NCBI GenBank assembly: GCA_963826695.1
Contig: CAWGXZ010000007.1
Span: 1-64,000, forward strand
Direction: 5' to 3'
Source of the DNA: CAWGXZ01 sp963826695
GTDB lineage: Bacteria; Pseudomonadota; Gammaproteobacteria; Burkholderiales; Burkholderiaceae_C
Length of the DNA stretch: 64,000 nucleotides
How positions within the stretch are numbered: position 1 is the stretch's first letter; each line of letters starts with the position of its first letter. The translations under genes were made by a program, and so were the position numbers. Below the pieces are notes generated by a model. The model did not search any database. It was not told where the DNA came from and worked only from the letters and a program-made list of their open reading frames with translations. Below, piece after piece: positions 27,810 to 35,931 of the stretch.

Positions 27810-27842
27810 AACGGGTCAGCCCCTTGAGACGGCTAACCCGTT
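27810..27842 (-). terminator. Intrinsic terminator of tRNA-Pro
   Basis: On the minus strand AACGGGTTAGCC pairs with GGCTGACCCGTT (12 bp including one G-T pair) with a 9-base loop, followed by TTTTCATTT. It starts eight bases after the 3' end of the tRNA and so ends its transcript. Confidence 0.85.
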
Positions 27843-27850
27843 GATATGGA

Positions 27851-27928
<78 letters not shown>

Positions 27929-27938
27929 CTGAGCCGCC

Positions 27939-27944
27939 ATTATA
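27939..27944 (-). promoter_or_regulatory. -10 box of the tRNA-Pro gene
   Basis: TATAAT on the minus strand, twelve bases upstream of the tRNA 5' end. No convincing -35 hexamer was recognised at the expected distance. Confidence 0.55.
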
Positions 27945-27974
27945 GGGGCCGTCGCCATGGGGGAGCCACGCTGC

Positions 27975-28394
27975 TCAGCCACCCAGCAGGTCGCGAATCT
28001 GGATGAGTTCGGCGCGCAGTGCATCCAGTGGCAGCGATGATTCGTCTGCTGCGCCGTTGCCATCGCCAGCGCCGTGCAACGGGTCGGCGTCCGCTGACGC
28101 GAGCGACTCGACGGCGGGCTCGTTACCGCCAGGCACACCCGGGAGGTCCACCAGGCGGTTTCGCGCGCCGCTGATGGTGAAGCCCTGGTCGTAAAGCAGC
28201 TCGCGAATCCGCCGGATCAACAGCACCTCGTGGTGCTGGTAGTAGCGGCGGTTTCCGCGCCGCTTCATCGGCTTCAACTGGGTGAACTCCTGCTCCCAGT
28301 AGCGCAGCACATAGGGCTTCACGCCGCAAAGCTCACTCACCTCGCCGATCGTGAAATAGCGTTTGGCGGGGATCGCAGGCAGTGCTGGTTGCAT
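27975..28394 (-). CDS. MerR family transcriptional regulator
   Basis: Small MerR-type DNA-binding protein, 139 residues. The winged helix spans residues about 13-80 (FTIGEVSELCGVKPYVLRYW, then KRRGNRRYYQHHEVLLIRRI). The C-terminal part is an Ala/Asp-rich stretch and a short helix, with no metal-binding cysteines. This MerR gene downstream of ihfA is conserved at the end of the pheST-ihfA operon in many proteobacteria. Its targets are unknown. Confidence 0.9.
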   Translation of the reverse strand: MQPALPAIPAKRYFTIGEVSELCGVKPYVLRYWEQEFTQLKPMKRRGNRRYYQHHEVLLIRRIRELLYDQGFTISGARNRLVDLPGVPGGNEPAVESLASADADPLHGAGDGNGAADESSLPLDALRAELIQIRDLLGG

Positions 28395-28427
28395 TCAGAT
28401 CAAGACCCGTTCAGAGCTGGAAGAACT

Positions 28428-28814
28428 CTACTCGGACTCTTCCTCGGAGCCGCCGCCGCCTTGAACCAGCGCCTTCAATTTCGGACTTGCGTGAAATGTG
28501 ACCACATTTCGCGCCTTGATCGGAATCGCTTCGCCGGTGCGCGGGTTGCGGCCCGGCCGCGACGCCTTGCGGCGGATCGCAAAGTTGCCGAAGCCCGACA
28601 GCTTGACTTCATCGCCTTCGGTCAGCTTCTTGTGGATGATGTCGAAGAAGCCCTCGACCATGTCCTTGGCTTCGCGCTTGTTGAGACCGAGTCGCTCGAA
28701 AAGAAGCTCGGCAAGCTCCGCCTTGGTCAGCGTCGGCAGGTCGGCACCGTGCCGCGGCGCCGGCTCTGCCGCTGCAGGATTCACAGAGGATTCCGCCGGG
28801 TCGCCTTCACGCAT
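28428..28814 (-). CDS. ihfA: Integration host factor subunit alpha
   Basis: Alpha subunit of IHF, which bends DNA at specific sites. The 128-residue protein has the HU/IHF core: TKAELAELLFERLGLNKREA near residue 30, KLSGFGNFAIRRK near residue 70, the DNA-intercalating proline in the arm GRNPRTGEAIPIKAR near residue 88, and VTFHASPKLKALV. A 28-residue N-terminal extension before the core is longer than in E. coli but usual in Betaproteobacteria. Three bases separate it from pheT. Confidence 0.96.
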   Translation of the reverse strand: MREGDPAESSVNPAAAEPAPRHGADLPTLTKAELAELLFERLGLNKREAKDMVEGFFDIIHKKLTEGDEVKLSGFGNFAIRRKASRPGRNPRTGEAIPIKARNVVTFHASPKLKALVQGGGGSEEESE

Positions 28815-28817
28815 CGG

Positions 28818-31223
28818 TCATGCCCTCAATCGGATGCCGAGCCGAGCCTCGAGCGTCGCAAGCACTTGGGCAACGACCGCCTCGATCCGGTCGTCGGTCA
28901 GCGTGGCATCCGGGTCCAGCAACTCGAGCCGAACTGCCAGGCTGCGCGCCGACGAAGTGCCGGCCCCACCGGGGGAGCGGTAGACATCGAACAACCGTGC
29001 AGAGCGCAGCAGCGGCGTCTGCGTGGCGCCGATGGCCTGCATCAATGCCGCGTGGGTGACGTTCTCGCCGGCAAGTACAGCGATGTCACGCCATACCGGT
29101 TGCTGTTTCGGCAGTGGCTCGTGCCTGGGAAGGCCCCGCTGCAACAGCGCTTCCAACTCGCATTCGAACAAGATGGGGGCGGTCGGCAGCTCGTACGACT
29201 GGCGCAGGCGAGGATGCAACTCGCCGACGACACCCACCATGCGGCCGTGCAGCGAAATGCTTGCGCACCGCCCGGGATGCAGCGCCGGATGCTCCGTGGG
29301 CGCAAATTCGATCTGCTGCGGCGCAAACAGCGCCTCGACATCGCCTTTCACGTCGAAGAAGTCGACCGCGCGCTCCTTCTCCCCCCACTGCAGCGGCGAT
29401 GCGGACCCCCATGCAAGGCCGCCAATGCGCATCGGCTGGTCGACGCCGGCCACCGACAACGGCCCGTCCGCCACCGCCCCGTCGCGGCGAAACACCCGAC
29501 CGAGCTCGAACACCCGCACCTGTCGCGCCTTGCGCGCCAGATTGCTGCGCAGCACCTGCACCAGGCTGCCGAGCAGACTCGATCGCATCACAGCGAGCGG
29601 GCTGGCGATCGGATTCAGCACGCGGATGGGATCGGCGTTGCCGGCGATCTCGCGCTCCCAGCGCTCCTCGACGAAGCTGAAATTGATCGTCTCGTGGTAA
29701 CCCAGCTGGGCAACGCGACGTCGCAAGGCGTGGCTGCCGATCCGGGATTCGCTTCTTGCCTGGGCGCGCACCGGCGCAAGCGGGGCGGTTTCCGGCAGCC
29801 GGTCGAAACCGATCAGCCGCACCACCTCCTCGATGAGGTCCTCCTCGATCTGCAGATCGAAGCGCCAGCTGGGCGGCGTGGCCAGCAGCTCGCCTGGCGA
29901 TTCCTCGACCTGCATGCCGAGCCGGCGGAGCACCTGGACACACTCGTCCTGGCTGATCGCCATGCCGATCACCTTGGCAGCGCGCGCGATGCGCAGCCGC
30001 ACCGGCTGCCGCCGAGGCACTGCAGCAACCTGGTCATCGAGCGGGCCGGCTTCACCGCCGCAGATGTCGAGGATCAGCGCCGTGATGCGCTCGATATGCT
30101 CGGCGGTGCTGGCGGGATCGACGCCACGCTCGAAACGGTGACCGGCATCGGTCGAGAAATTGAAGCGCCGCGACCGGCCGGCGACCGCGTCCGGCCACCA
30201 GAAAGCGGCTTCGACATAGACGTTTCGCGTGGCGTCCGATACCGCCGTCGCCGCGCCGCCCATGATGCCCGCGAGCGACTCGACACCGGTGTCGTCGGCG
30301 ATGACACCGACCTCGGCATCGAGGTCGACCGTGGCACCGCTGAGCAACTCGAGCGATTCGCCAGGACGTCCCCAGCGAACCGTCAGTCCGCCGGCGATCC
30401 GGTCGAGATCGAAGATGTGCGAAGGCCGGCCGAGTTCGAACATCACGTAGTTCGAGATATCGACCAGCGGACTGATCGAGCGTTGGCCGCATCGTGCCAG
30501 GCGGTCGACCATCCAGCCCGGCGTCGGCGCAAGCGGGTCGACGCCGCGCACGATGCGGCCGGAGAAGCGCCCGCACAGGTCCGGCGCTTCGATGCGCACC
30601 GGCAGCCTGGCATCGTGTCGCGGCTCGACCGGGCGCACCTCGGGTTGCAGCAGCGGTGCGCCGGTGAGCGCAGCGACCTCGCGCGCCAGGCCATAGACGC
30701 TCAGCAGATGCCCCAGATTGGGCGTCAGCTTGAGCGTGAAGATCTGGTCGTCGAGCGCCAGGTGGCTGCGGATGTCGGCGCCGACCGGCGCATCACCCGC
30801 CAGGATCAACAGCCCGGCGTGGTCGTCCGACAGCCCCAGTTCGCGCCCGGAGCACAGCATGCCTTCGCTCTCGACGCCGCGCAGCTTGCTGCGCTTGATC
30901 TCCAGCGGCTCGCCCTCCCCGGCCGGCAGGACGGCGCCAACGCGTGCGCAAGGCACCTTGATGCCACTGCGAACGTTCGGCGCGCCGCAAACGATGACCA
31001 GCTCGTCCGCCGCACCGACATCGACCCGGCAGACGCTCAGCCGGTCGGCAGCCGGATGGCGCTCGACGGCGAGCACCTGCCCGACCACGACGCCGCTGAA
31101 AGGCGGTGCCAGTGGGCGGCGTTCTTCCACCTCCATGCCCGACATGGTCAGGAGATCGGCCAGCTCGGCGCTGGTCAGCGGTGGATTGCAGAACTCGCGC
31201 AACCACGACTCGGGAAACTGCAT
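28818..31223 (-). CDS. pheT: Phenylalanyl-tRNA synthetase beta subunit
   Basis: Beta subunit of the alpha2-beta2 phenylalanyl-tRNA synthetase, 801 residues, full length. N-terminus MQFPESWLREFCNPPLTSAE, EMAP-II-like tRNA-binding region with VIVCGAPNVRSG near residue 80, B3/B4 editing domain near residues 210-390, B5 domain, and the C-terminal FDX-ACB anticodon-binding domain with PVWRDIAVLAGENVTHAAL near residue 710. It follows pheS after 47 bases. Confidence 0.98.
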   Translation of the reverse strand: MQFPESWLREFCNPPLTSAELADLLTMSGMEVEERRPLAPPFSGVVVGQVLAVERHPAADRLSVCRVDVGAADELVIVCGAPNVRSGIKVPCARVGAVLPAGEGEPLEIKRSKLRGVESEGMLCSGRELGLSDDHAGLLILAGDAPVGADIRSHLALDDQIFTLKLTPNLGHLLSVYGLAREVAALTGAPLLQPEVRPVEPRHDARLPVRIEAPDLCGRFSGRIVRGVDPLAPTPGWMVDRLARCGQRSISPLVDISNYVMFELGRPSHIFDLDRIAGGLTVRWGRPGESLELLSGATVDLDAEVGVIADDTGVESLAGIMGGAATAVSDATRNVYVEAAFWWPDAVAGRSRRFNFSTDAGHRFERGVDPASTAEHIERITALILDICGGEAGPLDDQVAAVPRRQPVRLRIARAAKVIGMAISQDECVQVLRRLGMQVEESPGELLATPPSWRFDLQIEEDLIEEVVRLIGFDRLPETAPLAPVRAQARSESRIGSHALRRRVAQLGYHETINFSFVEERWEREIAGNADPIRVLNPIASPLAVMRSSLLGSLVQVLRSNLARKARQVRVFELGRVFRRDGAVADGPLSVAGVDQPMRIGGLAWGSASPLQWGEKERAVDFFDVKGDVEALFAPQQIEFAPTEHPALHPGRCASISLHGRMVGVVGELHPRLRQSYELPTAPILFECELEALLQRGLPRHEPLPKQQPVWRDIAVLAGENVTHAALMQAIGATQTPLLRSARLFDVYRSPGGAGTSSARSLAVRLELLDPDATLTDDRIEAVVAQVLATLEARLGIRLRA

Positions 31224-31270
31224 CGGCGACTCTCGAAAACGCTATCGATGTTCTGGAATGCTTCGCGGGC

Positions 31271-32314
31271 TCACTCGAACTGCGCCAGGAAGCGCAGGTC
31301 GCCGTCGAAGAACAGGCGCAAATCGTCGACACCGTAGCGCAGCATGGCAAGCCGGTCGGGCCCCATGCCGAACGCGAAGCCGATATGGCGCTCCGGGTCG
31401 AGCCCGAAGTTGCGCACGACATTCGGATGGACCTGGCCGGATCCTGCGACCTCGAGCCAGCGACCCTTGAGCGGTCCGCTGGCAAAGGCGATATCGACCT
31501 CTGCGGAAGGCTCCGTGAAGGGGAAGAAAGAGGGCCGGAAGCGCAGCTTCAGGTCGTCGCTCTCGAAGTACTGGCGGAAGAAGTCGCTGAAAACGACCTT
31601 CAGATCCTTGAAGCTGACGTTCTCGCCGATCCACAGGCCCTCGCACTGGTGAAACATCGGCGAATGCGTCGCATCGCTGTCGACGCGGTAGGTGCGTCCC
31701 GGCGCAATCACACGTATTTCCGGCATCGGCTCGACGCCGGCATGCCGCGCCGCATGCGCCTGGGCATAGCGCACCTGCATCGGCGAGGTGTGCGGCCTGA
31801 GGTTGAGCCAGCGGCCTTCGGCATCCTTCACGTCGACGTAGAAGGTGTCCTGCATCGAGCGCGCCGGATGGTTCTCCGGGTTGTTCAACGCGGTGAAACT
31901 GGTCCAGTCGTTCTCGATCTCGGGCCCGTCGGCGACGTCGAAACCCATCGACGCGAAGATCTCTTCGATTCGCGCGATGGTTCGCGAGACCGGATGGACG
32001 CTGCCTGCAGCGCGGCGTCGCCCCGGCAGGCTGATGTCGAGCGCCTCGGCGCGCAGCTGCGATTCGAGCTCGGCATCGGCCAGCGCCTGTCGGCGCTGCG
32101 TGAGCAAGGCCTCCACCTGCTGCTTGGCGGCATTGATGAGCGCGCCGCGCGACTTCTTTTCGTCGCCACCGAGGCCCGCCAGCGCCTTCAGCTGCTCCGT
32201 GAGGCGCCCGCTCTTGCCGAGGTACCGCGCCTTGGCGTTCTCCAGATCGGCGGGAAGTGCTGCGCCTGCGAAATCATCCGCAGCGGTCCGCACGAGTTGC
32301 TCCAAATCGGTCAT
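31271..32314 (-). CDS. pheS: Phenylalanyl-tRNA synthetase alpha subunit
   Basis: Catalytic subunit of the phenylalanyl-tRNA synthetase, 347 residues. N-terminal coiled coil, then class II motifs: HPARSMQDTFYVD near residue 150, HTSPMQVRYAQAH near residue 175, FHQCEGLWIGENVSF near residue 215 and GFAFGMGPDRLAMLRYG near residue 315. The start at 32314 (MTDLEQLVRTAADD) has no clear ribosome-binding site upstream. It overlaps the stop of a 32-codon frame in the leader, and an intrinsic-terminator-like hairpin lies 17 bases upstream. Confidence 0.98.
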   Translation of the reverse strand: MTDLEQLVRTAADDFAGAALPADLENAKARYLGKSGRLTEQLKALAGLGGDEKKSRGALINAAKQQVEALLTQRRQALADAELESQLRAEALDISLPGRRRAAGSVHPVSRTIARIEEIFASMGFDVADGPEIENDWTSFTALNNPENHPARSMQDTFYVDVKDAEGRWLNLRPHTSPMQVRYAQAHAARHAGVEPMPEIRVIAPGRTYRVDSDATHSPMFHQCEGLWIGENVSFKDLKVVFSDFFRQYFESDDLKLRFRPSFFPFTEPSAEVDIAFASGPLKGRWLEVAGSGQVHPNVVRNFGLDPERHIGFAFGMGPDRLAMLRYGVDDLRLFFDGDLRFLAQFE

Positions 32315-32409
32315 GGGAAGGCGTCGACAACAAAAAGGGCCACATGGTGTGGCCCTCGAAGGCAACAGGCCTGAAAGCCTGCCGGTACCGGTTCGATCGG
32401 CGAGGGCAT
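32311..32409 (-). other. 32-codon open frame in the rplT-pheS spacer, possible leader peptide
   Basis: Starts 14 bases after the rplT stop and ends with a TGA that overlaps the pheS ATG (ATGA). It runs through both arms of the attenuator hairpin. It has three phenylalanine codons (positions 12, 26 and 31), not a run. It could couple translation to pheS, which lacks its own ribosome site, or could be chance. A second perfect 9-bp dyad, GATCGGCGA and TCGCCGATC, overlaps its start. Confidence 0.35.
32331..32355 (-). terminator. Attenuator-like intrinsic terminator before pheS
   Basis: GGGCCACA, three bases, TGTGGCCC, then TTTTTG on the minus strand: a perfect 8-bp GC-rich stem with a T-run, inside the thrS-pheT operon and 17 bases before the pheS start. 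In E. coli pheST is controlled by attenuation at the same point. Here the hairpin would reduce read-through from rplT into pheST. Confidence 0.75.
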
Positions 32410-32423
32410 CGCCGATCTCGCAA

Positions 32424-32780
32424 CTAGCCGAGTTGGGCCTTGACCTTCTCGACAATGCTGCCGAAGGCAGCCGGATCGTGCACCGCCATGTCGGCGAGCA
32501 CCTTGCGGTCGAGGTCGATCGCAGCCTTCTTCATGCCGGCCATGAACTGGCTGTAGGTCACGCCGTGGCTGCGGCTCGCCGCGTTGATACGGGCGATCCA
32601 GAGCTGGCGGAAGACCCGCTTCTTGGTTCGGCGGTCACGGTAGGCGTACTGCCCGGCGCGCATGACCGCCTGCTTGGCAATGCGGAAGACGTTCTTGCGG
32701 CGGCCGCGGTAGCCCTTGGCGAGGGCGAGGATCTTCTTGTGACGAGCGCGGGCGGTAACGCCGCGTTTAACGCGAGGCAT
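32424..32780 (-). CDS. rplT: 50S ribosomal protein L20
   Basis: 118 residues, full length. PRVKRGVTARARHKKILALA at the start, then YRDRRTKKRVFRQLWIARIN near residue 50 and YSQFMAGMKKAAIDLDRKVL near residue 80. It lies between rpmI and pheS in the standard order. In E. coli L20 represses rpmI-rplT translation; no specific operator was identified here. Confidence 0.98.
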   Translation of the reverse strand: MPRVKRGVTARARHKKILALAKGYRGRRKNVFRIAKQAVMRAGQYAYRDRRTKKRVFRQLWIARINAASRSHGVTYSQFMAGMKKAAIDLDRKVLADMAVHDPAAFGSIVEKVKAQLG

Positions 32781-32819
32781 GGTTCAGCTCCTTCAGATGT
32801 CGGGGGGACGCAGCGGCGA

Positions 32820-33023
32820 TCAAAGGCCGGCGAAGGGCATCATCTGTGCGATGTGGCCCATGTTGGTCTCGTGTACCGAGACCGCGCCGCGCAGTTGGCG
32901 CTTGTTCTTCGTCGACTTCTTGGTGAGGATGTGGCGCTTGAACGCCTGACCCCGCTTGACCGTGCCGCCCGGGCGCACCCGAAAGCGTTTGGCCGCACTC
33001 TTCTTGGTCTTCATTTTGGGCAT
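32820..33023 (-). CDS. rpmI: 50S ribosomal protein L35
   Basis: 67 residues. Family start MPKMKTKKSAAKRFRVR chosen at 33023; a 15-residue longer in-frame extension is not conserved. Further motifs are GTVKRGQAFKRHILTKKSTK and the end MGHIAQMMPFAGL. Followed by rplT after 39 bases and preceded by infC, the standard order. Confidence 0.97.
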   Translation of the reverse strand: MPKMKTKKSAAKRFRVRPGGTVKRGQAFKRHILTKKSTKNKRQLRGAVSVHETNMGHIAQMMPFAGL

Positions 33024-33151
33024 GTCTGCTCCTTCTATGTTTGCTGCTGCAGGCGCCGGCAACTTCACCGTCTTGCAAGCCTGCAGCCGCTTGTGCAGAT
33101 CGCGCGGCGACCACCGCCGATCTGTTTACCTGTGTCTGGCGATGCCGTCGC

Positions 33152-33703
33152 TCAGGACTTCCGCTTCGGCGCCAGCACCATGATCATCTGCCGGCCTTCG
33201 AGCTTGGGCATGTTCTCGACCACGGCCACGTCGGCCAGGTCGTCACGGATGCGTTCGAGCAGCCGCATGCCGATGTCCTGGTGGGTGATCTCGCGACCGC
33301 GGTAGCGCAGCGTGACCTTCCCCTTGTCGCCGTCCTCGCCGATGAAGCGCCGCAGATTGCGCATCTTGATGTTGTAGTCGCCTTCGTCCGTGCCCGGGCG
33401 AAACTTGACTTCCTTGATCTCGATGATCTTCTGCTTGGCCTTGGCTTCCGCCGCGCGCTTCTGCTCCTGGTACTTGAGCTTGCCGTAGTCCATCAGGCGG
33501 CAAACGGGCGGCTCGGCCTGGGCCGCGATCTCGACCAGATCGACGTCCAGTTCGCCCGCCATGCGCAGGGCCTCGGTGGTGCTCACGATGCCGAGCGGCT
33601 CGTTGTCGACACCGTTCAGCCGGACTTCCGGCGCCATGATCTCCCGGTTCAGGCGGTGCTTGCGCTCCACGTTCGGAGTGCGGCGATCAGCAAAAGTAGC
33701 GAT
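33152..33703 (-). CDS. infC: Translation initiation factor IF-3, probable AUC start
   Basis: IF-3 prevents premature subunit joining and checks the start codon. Core motifs are APEVRLNGVDNEPLGIV, VDLVEIAAQAEPPVCRLMDY near residue 55 and KVTLRYRGREITHQDIGMRL near residue 130. No ATG fits the N-terminus: the first in-frame ATG (MAPEV) would cut conserved residues, and the GTG at 33670 has no ribosome site. An ATC at 33703 begins ATC-GCT-ACT (I-A-T-F-A-D) with GGAAAGG eight bases upstream, just as other infC genes begin with ATT or ATA followed by Ala-Thr. Length from there is 183 residues. The atypical codon is known to let IF-3 repress its own translation. Confidence 0.93.
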   Translation of the reverse strand: MATFADRRTPNVERKHRLNREIMAPEVRLNGVDNEPLGIVSTTEALRMAGELDVDLVEIAAQAEPPVCRLMDYGKLKYQEQKRAAEAKAKQKIIEIKEVKFRPGTDEGDYNIKMRNLRRFIGEDGDKGKVTLRYRGREITHQDIGMRLLERIRDDLADVAVVENMPKLEGRQMIMVLAPKRKS

Positions 33704-33788
33704 GGTCAGAACCTTTCCCAGGACGCTGCTCGTTCAGCATCCACCTAAAAAACAAGCGCGCCGACTGGCAGCGGTTTCTGGACGTCGA

Positions 33789-35708
33789 TCAGCGACGTTC
33801 GGCAATGTCCTGCGCAAGCATTTCCAAGAACGCCTGACGCGGCATCACACCCAGATCCCGATTGCCGCGTGCGCGCACGGCGACGGTGTCGTTTTCGAGC
33901 TCCTTGTCGCCCACGACGAGGATGTACGGCACCTTCTGCATTGAATGCTCGCGGATTTTACGCGTGATCTTTTCGTTGCGTGTGTCGACCGCAACCCTAA
34001 GGCCTTGTTTCTGCAGCGTTTTCGCCACTTCGGCGACATACGGCGCCTGTTTTTCGGTGATGCATGCAACCACGGCCTGCGTCGGCGCGAGCCAGGCCGG
34101 CAGCGCCCCCGCATGCTGTTCGATCAGGATGCCGATAAAGCGCTCGAAGCTGCCGACGATCGCGCGGTGCAGCATCACCGGCGCGTGCCGCTCGCCACTT
34201 TCGGCGACGTATTCGGCGCCGAGCCGCTCGGCCATCGAGAAGTCGACCTGGATCGTGCCGCACTGCCACTGGCGGCCGATCGCGTCCTTCAGCGTGTATT
34301 CGATCTTCGGGCCGTAGAAGGCCCCCTCGCCGGGCGAAATCTCGAACGTGCAGTCCGACCGCCGCAGGCTTTCGATCAGCGCCGCCTCGGCCTTGTCCCA
34401 GATATCGTCCGATCCGATCCGGGCCTCGGGCCGTGTCGCGACCTTGTAGATGATCTCGCTGAAGCCGAAATCCCGGTAGACCTTCTGCAGCAGTGCCGTG
34501 TAGGCAACGCACTCGGCGAGGATCTGGTCCTCGGTGCAGAAGATGTGGCCGTCGTCCTGGGTGAAGCCGCGCACCCGCATGATGCCGTGCAGCCCGCCGG
34601 TCGGCTCGTTGCGGTGGCACTGCCCGAACTCGCCATAGCGCAACGGCAGATCGCGGTAGCTCTTGATGCCCTGATTGAAGATCAGGATGTGACCGGGGCA
34701 GTTCATCGGCTTGAGCGCGTAGTCGCGCTTCTCGCTCTCGGTCGTGAACATGTTGTCACGGTACTTGCCCCAGTGGCCCGTCTTCTCCCAGAGGCCCTGG
34801 TCGAGCAGCTGCGGTCCCTTGACCTCGAGGTAGCCGTTGTCGCGGTAGACCGCCCGCATGTATTGCTCGACCTGCTGCCAGACGCTCCAGCCCTTCGGGT
34901 GCCAGAAGACCAGCCCGGGCGCGTGCTCGTCGAGGTGGAACAGGTCGAGCTCGCGGCCCAGCTTGCGGTGGTCGCGCTTCTCGGCCTCCTCGATCATGTG
35001 AAGGTGCTGCTGCAGCTCGTCCTTGGTGGCCCAGGCGGTGCCGTAGATGCGCTGCAGCATCTCGTTGCGATGGTCGCCGCGCCAGTAGGCGCCGGCGACC
35101 TTCATCAATTTGAAATGCCTGAGCTTGCCCAGGCTCGGCACGTGCGGCCCGCGGCAAAGGTCCTCGAAGCCGCCACCGCGATAGAGCGACACGGCCTCCC
35201 CTTCGGGAATGCTGTCGATGATCTCGGCCTTGTAGGCCTCGCCGATCGACTTGAAGTGCGCCACCGCCTCGTCGCGCGGCAGCACGCGGCGGGCGACCTT
35301 CTCATCCTTGCGGGCCAGCTCGACCATCCTCGACTCGATCGCCGCGAGGTCCTCGGGCGTAAACGGCCGCTTGTAGGCGAAGTCGTAGAAGAACCCGTTC
35401 TCGATCACCGGGCCGATCGTCACCTGGGCCTCGGGGAACAGGTCCTTGACCGCATAGGCGAGCAAGTGCGCCGTCGAGTGACGAATCACATCGAGGCCTT
35501 CCGGATCGCGTTCGGTGACGATCGCGAGCTGCGCGTCGTCGTTCAGCAGGTAATCGGTATCGACCAGTCGCGCTTGTCCATCGACGACGAGTTTGCCGGC
35601 GATGGCCGCCTTGGCCAGCCCCGGCCCGATCGATGCAGCCACTTCGGCCACCGTGACCGGCTGCTCGTACGCTCGGCGCGAACCATCGGGCAGGTGAACG
35701 GAAATCAT
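33789..35708 (-). CDS. thrS: Threonyl-tRNA synthetase
   Basis: Class II synthetase, 639 residues, full length. N-terminal TGS domain (ISVHLPDGSRRAYEQPVTVA), editing domain with HSTAHLLAYAVKDL near residue 78, catalytic zinc site beginning MNCPGHILIFNQ near residue 335 and RYGEFGQCHRNEPTG near residue 365, and the C-terminal anticodon-binding domain with KITRKIREHSMQKVPYIL near residue 585. First structural gene of the thrS-infC-rpmI-rplT-pheST-ihfA-merR run, preceded by a leader with an attenuator-like hairpin. Confidence 0.98.
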   Translation of the reverse strand: MISVHLPDGSRRAYEQPVTVAEVAASIGPGLAKAAIAGKLVVDGQARLVDTDYLLNDDAQLAIVTERDPEGLDVIRHSTAHLLAYAVKDLFPEAQVTIGPVIENGFFYDFAYKRPFTPEDLAAIESRMVELARKDEKVARRVLPRDEAVAHFKSIGEAYKAEIIDSIPEGEAVSLYRGGGFEDLCRGPHVPSLGKLRHFKLMKVAGAYWRGDHRNEMLQRIYGTAWATKDELQQHLHMIEEAEKRDHRKLGRELDLFHLDEHAPGLVFWHPKGWSVWQQVEQYMRAVYRDNGYLEVKGPQLLDQGLWEKTGHWGKYRDNMFTTESEKRDYALKPMNCPGHILIFNQGIKSYRDLPLRYGEFGQCHRNEPTGGLHGIMRVRGFTQDDGHIFCTEDQILAECVAYTALLQKVYRDFGFSEIIYKVATRPEARIGSDDIWDKAEAALIESLRRSDCTFEISPGEGAFYGPKIEYTLKDAIGRQWQCGTIQVDFSMAERLGAEYVAESGERHAPVMLHRAIVGSFERFIGILIEQHAGALPAWLAPTQAVVACITEKQAPYVAEVAKTLQKQGLRVAVDTRNEKITRKIREHSMQKVPYILVVGDKELENDTVAVRARGNRDLGVMPRQAFLEMLAQDIAERR

Positions 35709-35723
35709 GCGGGCTCCGGAATG

Positions 35724-35747
35724 AAAAAGCGCGGCCGGGGCCGCGCT
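35724..35747 (-). terminator. Attenuator-like intrinsic terminator before thrS
   Basis: On the minus strand AGCGCGGCC, two bases, GGCCGCGCT, then TTTTC: a perfect 9-bp stem with a T-run ending 16 bases before the thrS ATG. The only gene-like element upstream in the same transcript is a 24-codon leader frame, so the hairpin probably acts as an attenuator rather than as the end of another gene. Confidence 0.75.
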
Positions 35748-35785
35748 CGAAGCAAGGAACAGGGGTGTCTGCGCGCCGGCGGGTG

Positions 35786-35860
35786 CTACTCGCTGCAGCG
35801 ACTCTTGAGAGCGCGCCGGACCCGACCAGTAGCGGCTGCGCAGCCAACGGAAACGCTCAT
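35786..35860 (-). CDS. 24-codon leader peptide of thrS
   Basis: Short frame MSVSVGCAAATGRVRRALKS then RCSE and stop, with a strong GAGGGGG ribosome site eight bases before the ATG and a TACAAT -10 box about 25 bases upstream. It ends 39 bases before the attenuator hairpin. It has only one threonine codon, so classical starvation attenuation by threonine is not obvious; the run of Arg/Arg/Ala/Leu/Lys/Ser codons may matter instead. Its translation is inferred from the ribosome site and position. Confidence 0.55.
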   Translation of the reverse strand: MSVSVGCAAATGRVRRALKSRCSE

Positions 35861-35884
35861 CGCGACCCCCTCGACGAGCTGGCG

Positions 35885-35890
35885 ATTGTA
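35885..35890 (-). promoter_or_regulatory. -10 box of the thrS leader
   Basis: TACAAT on the minus strand, 24 bases before the leader ATG. It would give a leader with a 5' UTR of about 18 bases. No clear -35 was recognised. Confidence 0.45.
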
Positions 35891-35931
35891 GGCGACGCCG
35901 ACCCGGCGAACTGCGCGCGCAGGACGGCCCT

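Noticed and set aside
28230..31337. Open frame of more than 1000 codons opposite pheT and ihfA
   Set aside because: Same explanation: antisense to well-identified genes, biased composition, no ribosome site or motif.
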